A stretch of DNA of 64,000 nt from positions 248,001 through 312,000 of the forward strand of contig CM073331.1 of NCBI GenBank assembly GCA_037043015.1. Reading direction: 5' to 3'. Under the pieces are notes generated by a model, which saw only the letters and a program-made list of their open reading frames with translations, did not search any database and was not told where the DNA came from. The first letter of the stretch is position 1. Every line of letters begins with the position of its first letter. Positions 11,134-23,796 of the stretch are shown here, piece by piece. Origin of the DNA: Bryum argenteum. Taxonomy: Eukaryota; Streptophyta; Bryopsida; Bryales; Bryaceae. The position numbers and the translations under genes were made by a program.

Positions 11134-12861
11134 TTAAGATTTGAAATTGAAATAAGTCTTCACTATTGACATAAACATTTACCAAGAGTATTGATTCCAA
11201 TACTATTGAAAGATCCCCATCTTGGCCAATACATCGGGTAAAAAAACTTGATCACTAGTAAAATCAATTAATGCATACAACAGTAATCAACAACTCTTAT
11301 GCAGTAGAAAATTTGTGGTATTGCCACCAAGCTTGGTAGAAATCTTGATGAAATGAGTAAATGGAAATACGACACTTCTCCACTCGTGTTCCTCCTATGT
11401 TATAATTGGTACGTAAGGCACTATTGACTATGAATTTGCCATACTAAATTTTACGCCATACCAATTTCAATACACATTTGGCTAGCTAGTACTCTAGTTA
11501 CAATGATCAAAGCCCATTAATTGTTGGCACATATGAGACTAATAAGGTGAGGTTATCATTTGTAAATAATTAGTGGTCATAAATTGGGTCACTTTCAGAG
11601 GTTAGATCCCATGTGTGCACCAAGCTCTTTTTTCAAGATGGTACATGAATAATTTTCAAAGCAACAACAAGCTAGTAAATGGTACTACTACCCTCACAAT
11701 TGTTACATGAGTGAGAGCTATGTTGTCCTTGATATTCAACCACTTCTTGTAGAATGTCTTTTTTTTAAGACAAAGTATGAAGCCTCAAATTTCTTCATTT
11801 GCACCAAAAAAATTTCATAAAAAAATACAATTTCATTATGTACAACCATGCAATGAATTTTAAGTTTTTAATCCCTTGATGCTAAATTATCAAAAGTGAC
11901 TTTTTTTTCTTTCTACTTTAGGGTTAAAATAAGTCAATCTAAGAATCATTGAGAAACTCCACTAGTAAGATTTTAAAGTTGACTTGACCTTCTGCTCACT
12001 GTAAAACTTTGAACCAGTGATTCTTCTTCATTTGTAAGATTATAACGTTCAAAGTTGGGCTGAATTTTCCCCTGCGAGTTTTAAGGATCTTTAGAGGTTA
12101 AAATTATGTGGAATATTTGGGTGTCAACATGAATTTACACTAAGTTGATATATGCTACTTATATCTTGGTTGTTCATCATAGGTCACCCTATATATATTA
12201 GTGAAAGGTAAGAACTAACAATTCCTACTCAATTTATCAAGAAAAATTCTAGTTGTTGTGTTTGCTATCTCGTAAAATTTAGAATAATTTTGCTTCTTGA
12301 TCTTCCAAAATACGTGCTAAAACTCTCAAATTATTGGATAGAGGGCCTCAAAAATTTCTATAACACACACAAGTGGAAATTTTCATGTCGTGGCCTTTGC
12401 TCATTGGCTTGCAACAACGTAATTGTTAACCGTGATGCACACTTTCGTATCGATCAACACTTAGTGGCACAACACAGAATCTAATAGGCACTGGGTTGAC
12501 CGTTAACGTCTCCATCTCCACTCATGGCTCGTTACGAACGACGACGTTCACTGAGTCGACCATTATGATGAGTAAGGTAGACGGACCCATTCGTGACCTG
12601 CGACCAATAACCGATCAAGCCCAATTCCTAGATTTTGAAAGAAGAGATGTACCTCATTTGTATATTTGAGCATGTGATTGGCTTTAGGTTCCAAGCAACT
12701 TTTCACTTTAAATAATTATAACTATTTGATAAAATCACGAAACTTTTTGCATTCAACAAGAACCTTATGTTTGCACACACGAATAATTCTAAAAAAAATA
12801 TATACCTTAATATCATGTGCTAAAATCCTTAAGTGGTCAGTTATAGGTCTGTCTACCTTAA
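11134..12861. other. AT-rich intergenic with a degraded MITE
   Basis: No gene is recognised. A degraded short-class MITE lies at about 11925-12106. It shares AAGTCAATCTAAG and ATTATAACGTTCAAAGTTGG with the copies at 944 and 12862, and ends GGATCTTTAGAGGTTAA. The region 12290-12484 is open on the plus strand but has no recognisable feature. Confidence 0.45.
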
Positions 12862-13122
12862 CCCCTAAATTTCCTTGTTGCAAAACGGTGTAAGTCACAA
12901 AATTTGACCTTCCTTTAGATTAAGCTCAAAAAATCTCAATCTAAGCAATATTCAAAAAATTCAACCGTAAGATCTCAAAGTTCACTTGACATTCTTTTCA
13001 CATACCAAATTCTGAACCGTTCATTCTTCCTCATTTGTGAGATTATAATGATCAAAGTTGGCTGCTTTTTCCTCCTGCGGGAACCTCCAAAACCCGTTTC
13101 GGGTTTTAAGGAAAGTTAGGGG
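12862..13122. mobile_element. TTAA-flanked MITE, short class (P1b)
   Basis: The element is 261 bp with TTAA at 12858-12861 and 13123-13126. It begins CCCCTAAATTTCC and ends GGAAAGTTAGGGG. It is a near-identical sister of 944-1202, which points to recent shared amplification. Confidence 0.72.
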
Positions 13123-14130
13123 TTAACTAATCAAATATTGTCTCGTTGCTCCCGCAACTCGACGAGGTCAATTACACACCGTAATGAACATTATTTATTT
13201 AGTTTATAAATTGTGGCTTCTCCAAAATATCTTCATATGTAGGTTCAAGAAAGTGAATGGAGCCAATCATTATTTTGGAAATTTATTGCAGTTACAGATT
13301 GTGTTCAGTAAAAACTCATTATACACCATTTTCTGTGCTTATGATTGGTAATAAGTGAACAATTTATGGGCTTTCAGTTATAAATGTGTAATCATGAGAT
13401 TGGGGTGCATTGATTTTTAGGTTGGTCATATTCTTCCCTCCCTTTTCTTGCAACAAGTAGCAACTTCAACTTCTAAGGGCTTTAACCCTAGTGTGTTTGG
13501 AATGTCAAAAAAACAACATTTTGGATGAAAGGTAGAAACTTTGAAGAGCTATTTGAAGTTTGTTCAGGACAAAGTCACTTGGGTTAGGTTCTGAATCAAG
13601 TTTAGTTTGTGTGGTAAAAATGTAAATCCATAAAAAGAAATGTAAATTAATGGAATGCATTTTTAGTAAAAACATGTTTTGTTTTTGAGTTTTCAAGCAT
13701 TAGGCTTGTTTTGAGATTGCAAGCCGCTTATGTAAATTCCTTGTTGCATAACTATGATTTTGGGATGATTTTAAGAACTTCCTGATTGAAAGATTTTTGA
13801 AATAAATGATTTCGGCATTAGATTTGCAATGATGTTTCTACAATGAAAAAAATGAAATATTTATTAGGAGCTATATCCCTTGCATTTATTGTTGGATTTC
13901 ATAATTTATTTGTTGGTTGAATTCCGAATCGACTTTATTTTTCTGTGGTGGAAACCTTGAACTTATACAAGATGTGAGGAAGACATGGAAGCATTTGCGT
14001 ACAAGGGGTTTAGTTTTGGACTCTTTTTCCTTTGTAGAATTCTTGGGAGTTTTGAACACTTTACTATACAACCACCAAAAAGGAGCAAATGAAGCTTCGT
14101 AAGAGAAGAAATCTCGTGGCTGAGCATATA
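13123..14130. other. Intergenic, nothing recognised
   Basis: AT-rich sequence with no supported gene. Short frames at 13505-13696 (-) and 13886-14134 (both strands) show no domain, signal or repeat. A TTTAACCCTAG motif near 13490 resembles a solitary end of the TTAA-flanked MITE families, but no partner end is visible. Confidence 0.35.
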
Positions 14131-14133
14131 ACA

Positions 14134-14337
14134 CTACTGTCTAGAATTTGACCCCATTTGCTTCGTTTATGTTTTCATAAAAGTCACATTTGAGGAGTAG
14201 CTTAAACTACCTTTTCACACGTGTAATTTCAGAAGCTACGTTTCAGCAAAAATGTGCTAAAACATAATTTAAGCTACTCCCAAAACATGACTTCTATGAA
14301 AACACAAACCTAGCAAATGGGGTCAAATTCTAGTAGT
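14134..14337. mobile_element. CACTA-type MITE (about 205 bp)
   Basis: The ends form an inverted repeat: TCTAGAATTTGACCCCATTT at the left, and GGGGTCAAATTCTAGTAGTG at the right. Read inward, both termini start CACTAC, the hallmark of CACTA (En/Spm) elements. The interior is also largely self-complementary (GAGTAGCTTAAACTACC against TTTAAGCTACTC). A truncated relative lies at about 20912-21052. I could not see a clean 3-bp target duplication, so the superfamily call rests on the termini. Confidence 0.55.
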
Positions 14338-15359
14338 GATATATGCCATGTGCGTAACAATTGTGATATGCCAAAGTGCTGATCTCGGACTCCGTGAGGC
14401 CTCATCACCCACATGACCTATAGTTTACTATTACATAATAGCTTCCACATACAATAGTACCATGTACTCACTGCAAACATTACAAGGTGTCATTTTAGGA
14501 CAGCCACCATTTCAGGAACACCCACATCTCTATCTTCGAAAATTCATAACTCATTGTAGAAGAGTTCAAAAACGATGATTCCACTTGCTCTATCTTTCTC
14601 CAAATTCTCCCCCCACACACGTAAAATTACTCGCACCGGTAACATAAATTTGCTCAATTTTTGAACACCTCAAGCAAAAAGAATCATGTACGAAGAAATC
14701 TGATGGGCTGAGTCCTCCACTCACGAACCCACAGACAGTCAAAAATTTCACATTGAGAACATCGCCCAATGCAAGTCCTCATTCAAGAGATCGATCGACC
14801 AAAAGTACAAACACTGAACTCCCCGTGTACACAAATCTCACTCTCCCTCCAATCGAGAACACCCCAATTTTTTCTTTTACCCGAAAAAACTCGCAAAATC
14901 CTCAACACATGCAAGCCAATGGCCAGTGTCAACTGCAGCAATGGCAGTGAGTGCAGCCTCATAATTGATTTCACGAGGACTGCAAAACGTCCACTCAGTC
15001 ATGGCGCCAGTACTACTCGATCACTTCACATCCTTTAATGACTCCCCCGGCTTTTTCAACGCTGACTAGTGACTCTACAATTGTTGTAATCTGAGCTGCA
15101 AGCTATGGTTGAATGTGTTTGCAAGAGACAAAATCATTAAGAGTGTGGAGATCGCTGCTGCAGGCAGAGGTCAGTGTATCGTGATCATGCTCACATCTTC
15201 ATTACGGCATTCCCACTTTGACCCCCGCCGGGCTTACTTTGCACGGCGAGTTTGGTTTTTACGTACTCCCGAGTCCTCAGTCTTTGATTCTTGGCTCTAT
15301 CCTTTTGCGTTTCTTGGTTGCATGCCCCCCACTCGCAGGTTGGGGTCTCAGTCTTTTTC

Positions 15360-16010
15360 AATCTACCGGAACCTTGAGTGATCAATCGAGCGGTTGCATG
15401 CTGTTGTTATTGTTTTGTTAGTGAATGAGATTTGAGGGCGGCAAGAGAGAGAGAGAGAAGGGGGCTTTTACTTACATGAAGCTCATATCAATCTATCGAT
15501 CGAAGCATGGAAAGAAGTCGAAGAGTGTGTATGAATGATCAATCGAGAGGCTGCTGTTTTATTGCATTTTAAGAGTTCGTGAACGATGGAAAGGAGACAG
15601 TGAGTGGAGTTTTTGAGTTCATGGAGAGGCTGCTGGTTCATTTTCGAGAAAGAGTGAATGAATGGGAAAAATTGGGGGTTCACTTGCTTGCTCTGAAGCT
15701 CGTCCCTTCTTAGACATTGAGCAAGAGTCGAGTATTTTGAGTGTGTAAATGATCAACCGAGAGGCTACTGTTGTTGTTTGGGAGAGTGAATGAATTAGCG
15801 GTGGCGGTGAATGCTTCGGATTGTTGTACTTGCGTCGTTCTGAAGTTTCAGTCCCCTTCTCGCATGAAGTATAGTCGAGTCTTGGGAGTGTAAGAATGAT
15901 CAAAGAGAGGGATATGATTTGGCAGCAATAAGACTGAAAGGGAGGTTCACTTGCTTGCTCGTTTCGGTGGCAATCAAGAAACAAGAATCAATGAGCTGGA
16001 AAAAGAGAGA
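15360..16010. repeat. Degenerate tandem repeats upstream of the carboxypeptidase gene
   Basis: A phrase like AATGATCAATCGAGAGGCTG recurs at about 15380, 15535, 15745 and 15895, spaced roughly 150-200 bp. It is accompanied by GAGAGTGAATGAAT and TTCACTTGCTTGCTC motifs. This is a diverged tandem array in the promoter or 5' UTR of the gene starting at 16152. The rest of 14341-16150 shows no coding feature. Confidence 0.5.
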
Positions 16011-16151
16011 GACAGTGTGTAAACCCATCAATCGTTGTGAGCTTTTGGTTTTTGTTTCAGCTGGAGAGAGCTGGATGTAGGTTTACATGATTTTGATTCT
16101 TTCGTGGTGCTGCAGGGGTGCTAGGACTCATCCTCCATACAAATGAATTGA

Positions 16152-19100
16152 GTGACTAAGGGGAGAAAGAAAAGCAAGATGAAGAAGACGAGCTATTGCA
16201 GAAGTCGACTCTTCTGCGTCATCTTCTTCTTCTTCTTGTCGGTGGTGGTGGTGGTGGACGGGGCCGACCCCTCGCAGAAGGTAACAAGGCTACCCGGCCA
16301 ACCACCCGTGACATTCGATCAGTACGCGGGGTACGTAACAGTGAACCACGAGAAAGGGCGCGCTCTCTTCTACTGGTTCGTCGAAGCCGATCACAAGAAA
16401 GCTTCGTCGATGCCGATCTCCTTCTGGTTTAATGGAGGTACCTACCTACCTACCTACCTTTCTTCCCCACCTCATTCTTGTCGACGGAGAATCATTCATA
16501 CTGTAGGGTATTAAAGGAGCGCGGTGGCTGTGATGGCGAAAGGAGGGTGGTGTCAATGGGTGGGGGAATTTAACGGTTGAGCGACCTGTCGTTGACAGGA
16601 CCAGGATGCTCATCAATAGGCGCAGGTGCCATGTCGGAATTGGGTCCTTTCTTCAATAAAAACGAACAAGGCTCCGGTCTGGTGCGCAACAAACACGCCT
16701 GGAACCGCGGTGAGTAGTACAAACACTTTCTTTCCCTTTCACTCTCACATCCTCTTTCACTGTATCGAAAACATTACCATTCAGTAGATCTCTTTTCAAA
16801 GACTGATTTGGAAACTGATTTGTGAGCAGCTTCGAATATTGTGTTTGTGGATTCGCCGATCGGAGTTGGTTACTCGTATTCGAACACGACGTCGGACTAT
16901 GAGTACTTGGACGATGAACTCACAGGTACTAACACTTCGATCCTTCTCCGATTGACTTCCTGAAAAGCTTGATCATATCGATTTTTGACTGTTCTCTTGG
17001 GCTGCTGCAGCTGTGGATGCATTGGCGTTTATGGTGGAATGGTTTAAGAAGTTTCCGGAGTATCAGAAGAACGTGGTGTACCTTCTTGGAGAGAGCTACG
17101 CAGGTAAGATTTCAAACTGTTCGCTCTTGCCATTTCGAGCTCCATGATCATCTCAAGTTGTTACCATAAACCACATAATCTTTTGAAAGTTCCCGACTTC
17201 TCACTGAGTTTTTCTACTGATTCAGTCAGTGAGGTTCTTACGATGTGAGTGTGTATGATTCATTGCTGACCGAATCCTGTGTTATTGCTTTTTTTAGGTC
17301 ATTACGCACCGAATCTTGCGCAGAAGATTCTGCTTCACAACGAACGAAAATCGCAACAACACCACATCAACCTCAAAGGCTTCATGGTAGCTATTTTTTT
17401 CTTTCTCACTCTGACTCCCAGCTCTAAAAAAACATGTGAACATTTGTCGAAACTAGGTACTACTCTTGATCTTTCAGCTCTGGCTGAACATTTCTCGGCA
17501 CTGTCAAAACCCAGTCAAAGATCTTCAAGGGGTTAAACCTCTCAAATATCAACTCCACCTTCAGTATTCTCACCTCTCCTCCCTCGACCCTGTCACAATG
17601 GGCAATCATATTTTAAGATTAGCAATATTATATGTGCCATTCCGAAGCATCCAAATCTCTGTCATTCAACTCCATAAGGTTACACCAATTAGAATAGTTC
17701 CCGTCTTATACTTATCTTCACTTTTCCTTTCATGCATTTGACACCACAAGATTCATGAACTGTAATAATTTGCACTCTCTGCTCCAGAATCCATCATTTG
17801 AATGCGAGGTGCTCGTAATCTTCCTGGAAGAATGTGAGAGCAATGGAGTAGCTCGGTGATCGTGGGTTTGTTGTTGTGGGGGTCGGGGATGCAGATAGGC
17901 AACCCGTGGACGGATTCCTACTACGACAACAAGGGCGCCGTGGACTTCTGGTACCACCACTCGCTCATCTCCGACGAGACGTACAACGAGATTCAGAAGA
18001 GCTGCGATTACCGCGTGGAGCCCGCCGTGGGATTCTCCACCAGCGCCGCCTGTCGCAATGCGGCCAATCACGCTTCCAACTTGGAGATGGCGGAGATCGA
18101 CGCGTACAACATCTACGCTGGGAATTGTAACTCGATCAGCGTCAATGATTCCACCACCAAGGCAAGCAAATCAAAGCACCTAGTACCGACACACACAACT
18201 TTTCAAGTTTTTCTGTCTTTCAAATCGTAATGAAAATTCGAATCACCTCTCAGTTTGATTACGTCCATCTTCATGCACGATTCCAGAAACCCTGCAATTT
18301 ACATGGTCAACTTCTTCTTCTTTTCGTCATTACATATGCCATTTCGACATGAACAAGTCTCACCCATTTCCTTACCATGTCTCTCTTGTCCTCATTACTT
18401 TATCATTCTATTTCAAAAACCCCACCATCTTCTTCCACTCAAAAACCTCGGTTGTTGTTGACAATTCGCAGAAAAGTAGGCCAAGTTTTTTTCTAGGGTT
18501 GAAAGACAGCAACTTCTGCGGTCCCGACACAACAACGCCATACCTGAACCTGGCGGAGGTGAAAGCCGCGCTCCATGCACGGCAAAACATCAACTGGACT
18601 GAATGCAGGTAACATTAAACCTCCATTTGAAGCTCCCAACAAGATTGACAAGTAATAAAGAAGTGAATGTACTGTTGACCGATTGAAGAAGAATTTCCAA
18701 CGGCAACAAAAACTGACAAAAGTGAGCTTGATGAGTGATTTCAACAACAACTTTCCTGACAAGTCTGTTTTGTATTAAAAAGGTTGTGATGATGATTGTA
18801 AGCATTTGATGAGATGGGAGCAGGTCAGTGCACTACTTATATCATTAAATGTTGTGTGTTGTTATGTCCTGTGTGCATATCATCAAGGGTAGGTCGAACG
18901 GGCATTTTATTCACACCAGGCCTAAAAGGGTTTGGTGTTCTTATTTATTTGTGTGTGTGTTTGTGCAGTCTGGTGATTAATAGTCAATATAGTGTGGAGA
19001 GCGTGGTGCAGTCCATGTTGCCTGTGTACCGCTACTTGCTTACCAAGGGCCTCAAAATCTGGATTTACAGGTACTCATAACTTTACTATTTCAATTCAGG

Positions 19101-20283
19101 TAACCCCTTTTTACTTCAAGCCTAAATTTGAAGTAAAAGAGCTTGATGCAAAAATTTATAAAGCTTGACCTTCTTTTTACTACAAGCCTACAAAATGTTC
19201 AGTCTAAATGTTACTTAGAAATCCAATTGTAGGATCTTGAAGTTGACTTGAACTCTCACTCAAATCTGTCAAATTTGAACCGTTGATTCTTCTTCATTTG
19301 CGAGGTTGATTCTTACCAAAGTTGGTTCGAATGTTTCTCCATAACCCATTTTGAGGTTTAAGGTGTTCACGGTAAATATGTTGCAAAAGTGTAAGAGGAG
19401 AGGGGTAATTACACCGATATTGGGAATTGAAATCCACTCTATTGATAAGTACCATGACGCGATGGGTGTCATGGCATTGGAATCATGCACTTTGCGACAA
19501 AATGGTACATGGAATATAATTCAACAAAATCGCCCTTTCTTTTCTTTTTTTTAGCGAACTCAATTTTTGTAGCTTCACCACAAAAAAGTGGATCCTCAAT
19601 AGTGAAGGAAAGAAAAGGTTTGTGTAAATGAAAAGAAGGATACTTTGTATGTTCGAGAATAAAAAGTGGGGGAGAGGAAGGGAAGGGAACGATTATGTCA
19701 ATAGTATATGGCAGGACCCATGAAACAAAGATAATCGCTTGCACTCTACGTAATTCTTCAACATTTGTTGTTGGCGTGTGTGTAGCGGAGATATCGATGG
19801 AGTTGTGCCGACGACGGGAACGAGATATTGGTTGCGCGAGCTTGACTTGACCGTCGAAGTGCCTTGGTATCCTTGGAATCACTCCACTCAGGTTGATACA
19901 TTCACAAAAACTTCCCTTTTTTTTGGTCCTAATGAAAAATTTCTTGATTTTTTAAAACATTTAAGTATCATTCTCCAAATTTGATCCCGAAAAAGAAGAT
20001 CTTCCTAGCATACCAAGTTTTTACTTCACATACATCACTATACATCACTAATAGAAAACCATGTACGAGTTATTTTGTTGTACCATGGACGGTCAAAAAA
20101 GCCATGTAGTATTTCTAACAATGTATGGGATGACGGTAGGTTGGAGGATGGACGCAAGTTTACAAGGGATTGACGTTCGTGACGGTGCGTGACGCGGGTC
20201 ACATGGTGCCGGCCGATAAACCGTCACAAGCATTGCAAGTGTTTAGAAGATTTCTCGCTGGAAAACCACTTCCGAGCTTCTAA
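16152..20283 (+). CDS. Serine carboxypeptidase-like protein (SCPL, S10 family)
   Basis: Ten exons: 16152-16437, 16599-16709, 16830-16925, 17011-17103, 17298-17386, 17895-18161, 18472-18608, 18969-19070, 19786-19891 and 20140-20283. They add up to 476 residues in frame. An N-terminal hydrophobic signal ([15 protein letters not shown]) points to the secretory pathway or vacuole. The S10 landmarks are in order: FNGGPGCSS oxyanion motif, GVGYSYSNT, nucleophile Ser in GESYAG, GNPWTD, catalytic Asp in [13 protein letters not shown], and catalytic His in GHMVP. All three catalytic residues are present and the length is normal. The start at 16152 is the first Met; a second at 16179 would also keep the signal. 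Intron 6 appears to use a GC donor (AAG|GCAAGC). Intron 8 carries a degraded MITE and intron 7 a dispersed repeat. Substrate (peptidase or acyltransferase role) cannot be told. Confidence 0.93.
19100..19370. mobile_element. Degraded MITE inside carboxypeptidase intron 8
   Basis: This stretch begins GTAACCCCTTTTTACTTCAAGCC and carries the short-class MITE interior: GGATCTTGAAGTTGACTTG, GAACCGTTGATTCTTC, then CCCATTTTGAGGTTTAAGG. It lies wholly within the intron between 19070 and 19786. The termini are too worn to define a target duplication. Confidence 0.45.
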
Positions 20284-21227
20284 AAATGATTTATTAGGAG
20301 AGGATGTGGAAATTAGTCAAAGGCTTTCCCCATGGGATTTCAAATTCTTGAGATTATCCATGTTGGATAATTGTTCTCACTACTTTGAAATCGACATGTA
20401 AAATGCTTTTAGTTTTTGGGTAATAAAAAAAATATTAAATAAGAAGAACTCTCTTGTGAATTCTATCATCTTTGAGTATTTTTAACCCAATTGTTCATAT
20501 GATTGACTATTGGATTCAAGTGAATTTAGACAAATTTGGAGTAGTACAAACTTTGGACTTTTTAGATGTAATTGAATTGTTGATTTGAGATTGATAATAA
20601 GAGATTCGAGTAGTATTTGTACGTTCTCCATGAATTTACATATCTTGTTTATAGAAGCCATAGTAGGAGCTCTAATGTGTTACTCCTAGATTACTTAATC
20701 CTTGAATGCCCAAGGGGGGTCTAGAGCCTAGAAATACAAGTTTTTGCAATGTGTCATAAATGAAAATGAAGGTAAGCTATCTAGAATTAATAAAACTCCT
20801 CAAAAATCACCCATGTTTTCACTTTATTCATTGTAGGAACATCATTGAAAATCCAATACCAAAAGTGTTTGGATAGAAACTCTTCCAACTACAAAGTTGA
20901 TAGATTCTTTTGGGGAGTAGCTTAACTTACGTTTTAGTTGAAACGTAGCTTCTGAAACGACATTGTAGCAAAAACTTGCAAAAAGGTAGTTTAAGCCGGT
21001 CTCCAAACGTGGCTTTTATGAAAACACAAACGTAGCAAATGGGGTCAAATTCTAGTACCGCTTGGAGGTGGAGGGAAATTTTGAATCTTACAAAATGTGC
21101 CTCAGGCAAAATAAAAATAAAAACAAAATAATAAAATAATAAAAAAAGCAACAAGAGAGTTACTACATCCTCATTTTTTTTAGTTACGAGGACAAACACT
21201 ATTAAATCAACTCCCCTCCGTAAGAGA
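20284..21227. other. Intergenic with MITE fragments
   Basis: No gene is recognised. A solitary left end of the third TTAA-flanked MITE class (TTAATCCTTGAATGCCCAAG) sits at about 20696. A truncated CACTA-type MITE related to 14134-14337 spans about 20912-21052 (GCAAATGGGGTCAAATTCTAG at its end). Confidence 0.45.
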
Positions 21228-21611
21228 CTAATATCCTCCGTACAAAGCTATGTTATGCCGACGTTGAGACCCATGAAGCTTAATCGGAGAGCATATGATG
21301 CTTTGCTCCCATAGCACATAGACTAGTGCAAACATGCCAACTATGATGGCGATGGCGATGGCAATGATAAGGACTCCCTTTCGGGGTGCCGGATTTTCTA
21401 CCCACCAGCTCCTTTCCTCGACGAGCACCTTCCCGGGTAATTGAATCGTTGACCACGCCCTTCCATTGTCCCTAGAGCCGCAAGAGCCATAGTACACTCC
21501 ATGGTCTATCTTTTGTTGGGGCTTGAATATGAGCCAATCACACATCTTCGTGATAAATACGCCCACAAATATGCCCACAACCACACCGAACATAAAATGA
21601 TACCTCCCCAT
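21228..21611 (-). CDS. Hypothetical two-TM protein
   Basis: This is a single open frame of 127 residues on the minus strand. Two hydrophobic segments are clear: residues about 7-28 (MFGVVVGIFVGVFITKM) and about 80-103 (VLIIAIAIAIIVGMFALVYV). They are separated by a polar loop with two Cys (YYGSCGS) and several Trp. I do not recognise a family. The well-formed pair of membrane spans and the lack of low-complexity codons argue for a real gene. No homologue is visible in the window, and the flanks are repeat-rich. It could be a chance frame or an exon of a longer gene. Confidence 0.4.
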   Translation of the reverse strand: MGRYHFMFGVVVGIFVGVFITKMCDWLIFKPQQKIDHGVYYGSCGSRDNGRAWSTIQLPGKVLVEERSWWVENPAPRKGVLIIAIAIAIIVGMFALVYVLWEQSIICSPIKLHGSQRRHNIALYGGY

Positions 21612-22379
21612 CTTTGTGCAGTCGAGAACAATGGTCTATCAAACAACCATAATAATCATCTGTTAAAAAATACTTAAAACAATAACTAGTACTACAATAT
21701 GGGGGACGGTTTAATTTATCAAACAATGACCCCACTACTACAGTATGAGGGTTTGAGGGTTTTCAATGTTTTTTTTATATAGTGATGTCATGTAATTAGT
21801 GAAGCAACGTTTTGGAACTTGCCTCAATAACGTTCTCAAAAAAGTAACCAAGTATCACCAAGAATAACGTTCTTTGTAATTTTGTAGATTTGAGGTTGAA
21901 AACTACCTCGACTTCAGCAACATTTACACAAAAATAACATTCGTAATGTTGCAAACCCCACAGTCCCCTCTCTCGATCCATTTGAAATCTAGTGTACAAC
22001 AACCACAATAATAGACATTCATATATACATACAAGAAGCTCATTTGACCTATTCTTACTATTTTACTATGCCTCCGTTCAAAAAGCGTCAAATAACGACA
22101 AAACTATCCGTTTGAAATCCATATTACAAAAACCACAATTTAGTAGGAGCTCATATAATAAAGCTCGTTTGACCTAATCATTCTTGCTATTTATGCCCTG
22201 TAGGATGTATCAGTTAAACTAAGTACAGTGGTGCTTGGATTAGATAAACGTTTTCGAACAAATAAAAACGTTGATCTTATCCAAGCGTTGACCATAACGA
22301 AACAATGCCTTTTTGCATAATAAAGAGACAGGGACAGCGTTCTCAACCAGACGTTGATCTTATCCAGGTACTAGTGTAC

Positions 22380-22790
22380 CATGTTCACACTCTAAGCTTG
22401 GACTCTATCTGAGTCTCCTCATCGATCCACAACCTCAAACTTGTTTGATTCGACGATCTAAGCTCAAATTGTCTCACCGACAGCTTCAGACTTGTTCGAA
22501 TCATCGAACTCGAAGCTTGAATTTTACCCGATTCTTGTCACCGACAATTGCAGACTTGCTCGATTCAACGAACTCTGGACAAGCATGGAGTCTATCCGAC
22601 TCCCAGGCATCATCATTTTGTTTGAATCAACGAAACTCTATGCTAGCTTGGCTTCCATCCGATCGACTCTCGTCACCGATCGACAATTAATTGCAGACTT
22701 GTTTAAATTATCGAACTGTAAGCTTGCACTCTATCACCGACCACTGCAGACTTGTTCGATTTAACGAATGGACTCTCATCACAGACAAAT
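22380..22790. repeat. Diverged tandem repeats, about 70-80 bp period
   Basis: Variants of GCAGACTTGTTCGATT followed by CAACGAACTC, AAGCTTG and TCACCGAC recur five to six times from about 22430 to 22770. The units are heavily diverged and partly rearranged. Frames across it are open on the plus strand (22445-22918) but reflect the repeat, not a recognised protein. Confidence 0.55.
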
Positions 22791-23009
22791 TGATCAGTCA
22801 AAGCCTAGCAGATTCAGAGTTGCATGCAAAGAATGAAGCAAAAAGGAAATTAAAAAGGGCTGTTTTGTTAGTAAGAAACGCACCAGATGTTAAGCTAGAG
22901 CGGCAGCGATCACCATAGCCAGCTCTGGACCTCCGGGAGGGAAAGCATTATGTGGTAAGCAAGCCGGGCGGAGGAGAAAGGAGATGTATACAGTAAGCGA
23001 GGGGCAATG

Positions 23010-23200
23010 GTTCGTGGCAGCTACCAAGGAAGCACCCTAGAATCCGTGGGGACCTCCCAAGGCCGTTTTTGATAATTTTGAATTCAAATTTGAGGTCTGC
23101 GACTCCAAGTTACCCTTGGAAGCCTACTCCTTGGCACTTAATGTCTATACATCAAAAAATTAGGGGGCTCATTACATCCTCCTTGGTAGCTGCTACGAAC
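23010..23200. mobile_element. Small TIR element (MITE, about 191 bp)
   Basis: The left end GTTCGTGGCAGCTACCAAGG at 23010 and the right end CCTTGGTAGCTGCTACGAAC ending at 23200 form an inverted repeat matching at all but one position. The interior shares TTACCCTTGGAAG and surrounding AT-rich sequence with the element at 25758-26082, so the two are probably relatives. The target duplication is not clear. Confidence 0.55.
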
Positions 23201-23424
23201 GCTTACCCGTAAGCAAGAGGATTATCTTGAAAAATTGGTGGTACATTTCCGCATTTTGGGACAATGGCATCGCCTCACGTGGCAACAAACAATGTCTTGC
23301 TTTGATTGGGGCAAGAATATTCATTCAAAAATCTTCGGGTGGGTTGGTGGTATGAGTAATTTGGTTGGATTGGAATGCACGTTGTTTTTCAAGAGTTGTC
23401 GATTAATTACTGTTACAAATGTTA

Positions 23425-23553
23425 ATTGGTCCCCTGTTTGGTGAGTGCATTTGGTTCCCAGTCCGTTCTACTTAGCGGATAATTGGAAACAAGGCACGAA
23501 ACGACGGACTGGGGTTCAAACAGGGGACTACTTAGCGGATTTCTCTAATATAT
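23425..23553. repeat. Hairpin repeat R8, copy 1
   Basis: This segment contains CCCAGTCCGTTCTACTTAGC, then AACAAGGCAC, then CGACGGACTGGGG. The outer arms are complementary. It ends GGGACTACTTAGCGGATTTC. It is closely similar to 30020-30151. No protein is recognised. Confidence 0.55.
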
Positions 23554-23796
23554 TAATCTTTAAAAGTCCCTTGGGGATAGTATGTACGTTGTCGTATAAT
23601 TAGGATTTGCTACCAACAAGAAACTCTAAACTGGAATCGTAATAGCTCACTAGAACCGCATTAATTCAAATGTCAACTTCTTCTTTGAACTCAAACCCAT
23701 TAAAGGTGTGCATTCACTCCAATTACAACCAAAATACACCGTATTCTACTGGTCGCCACGGCACTCTCAGACCTTTAAGGGTTAAACATTTTGAGA

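Noticed and set aside
22445-22918. Overlapping plus-strand frames of 75-90 residues
   Set aside because: They run through diverged tandem repeats in all three frames, as expected for a repeat low in stop codons.
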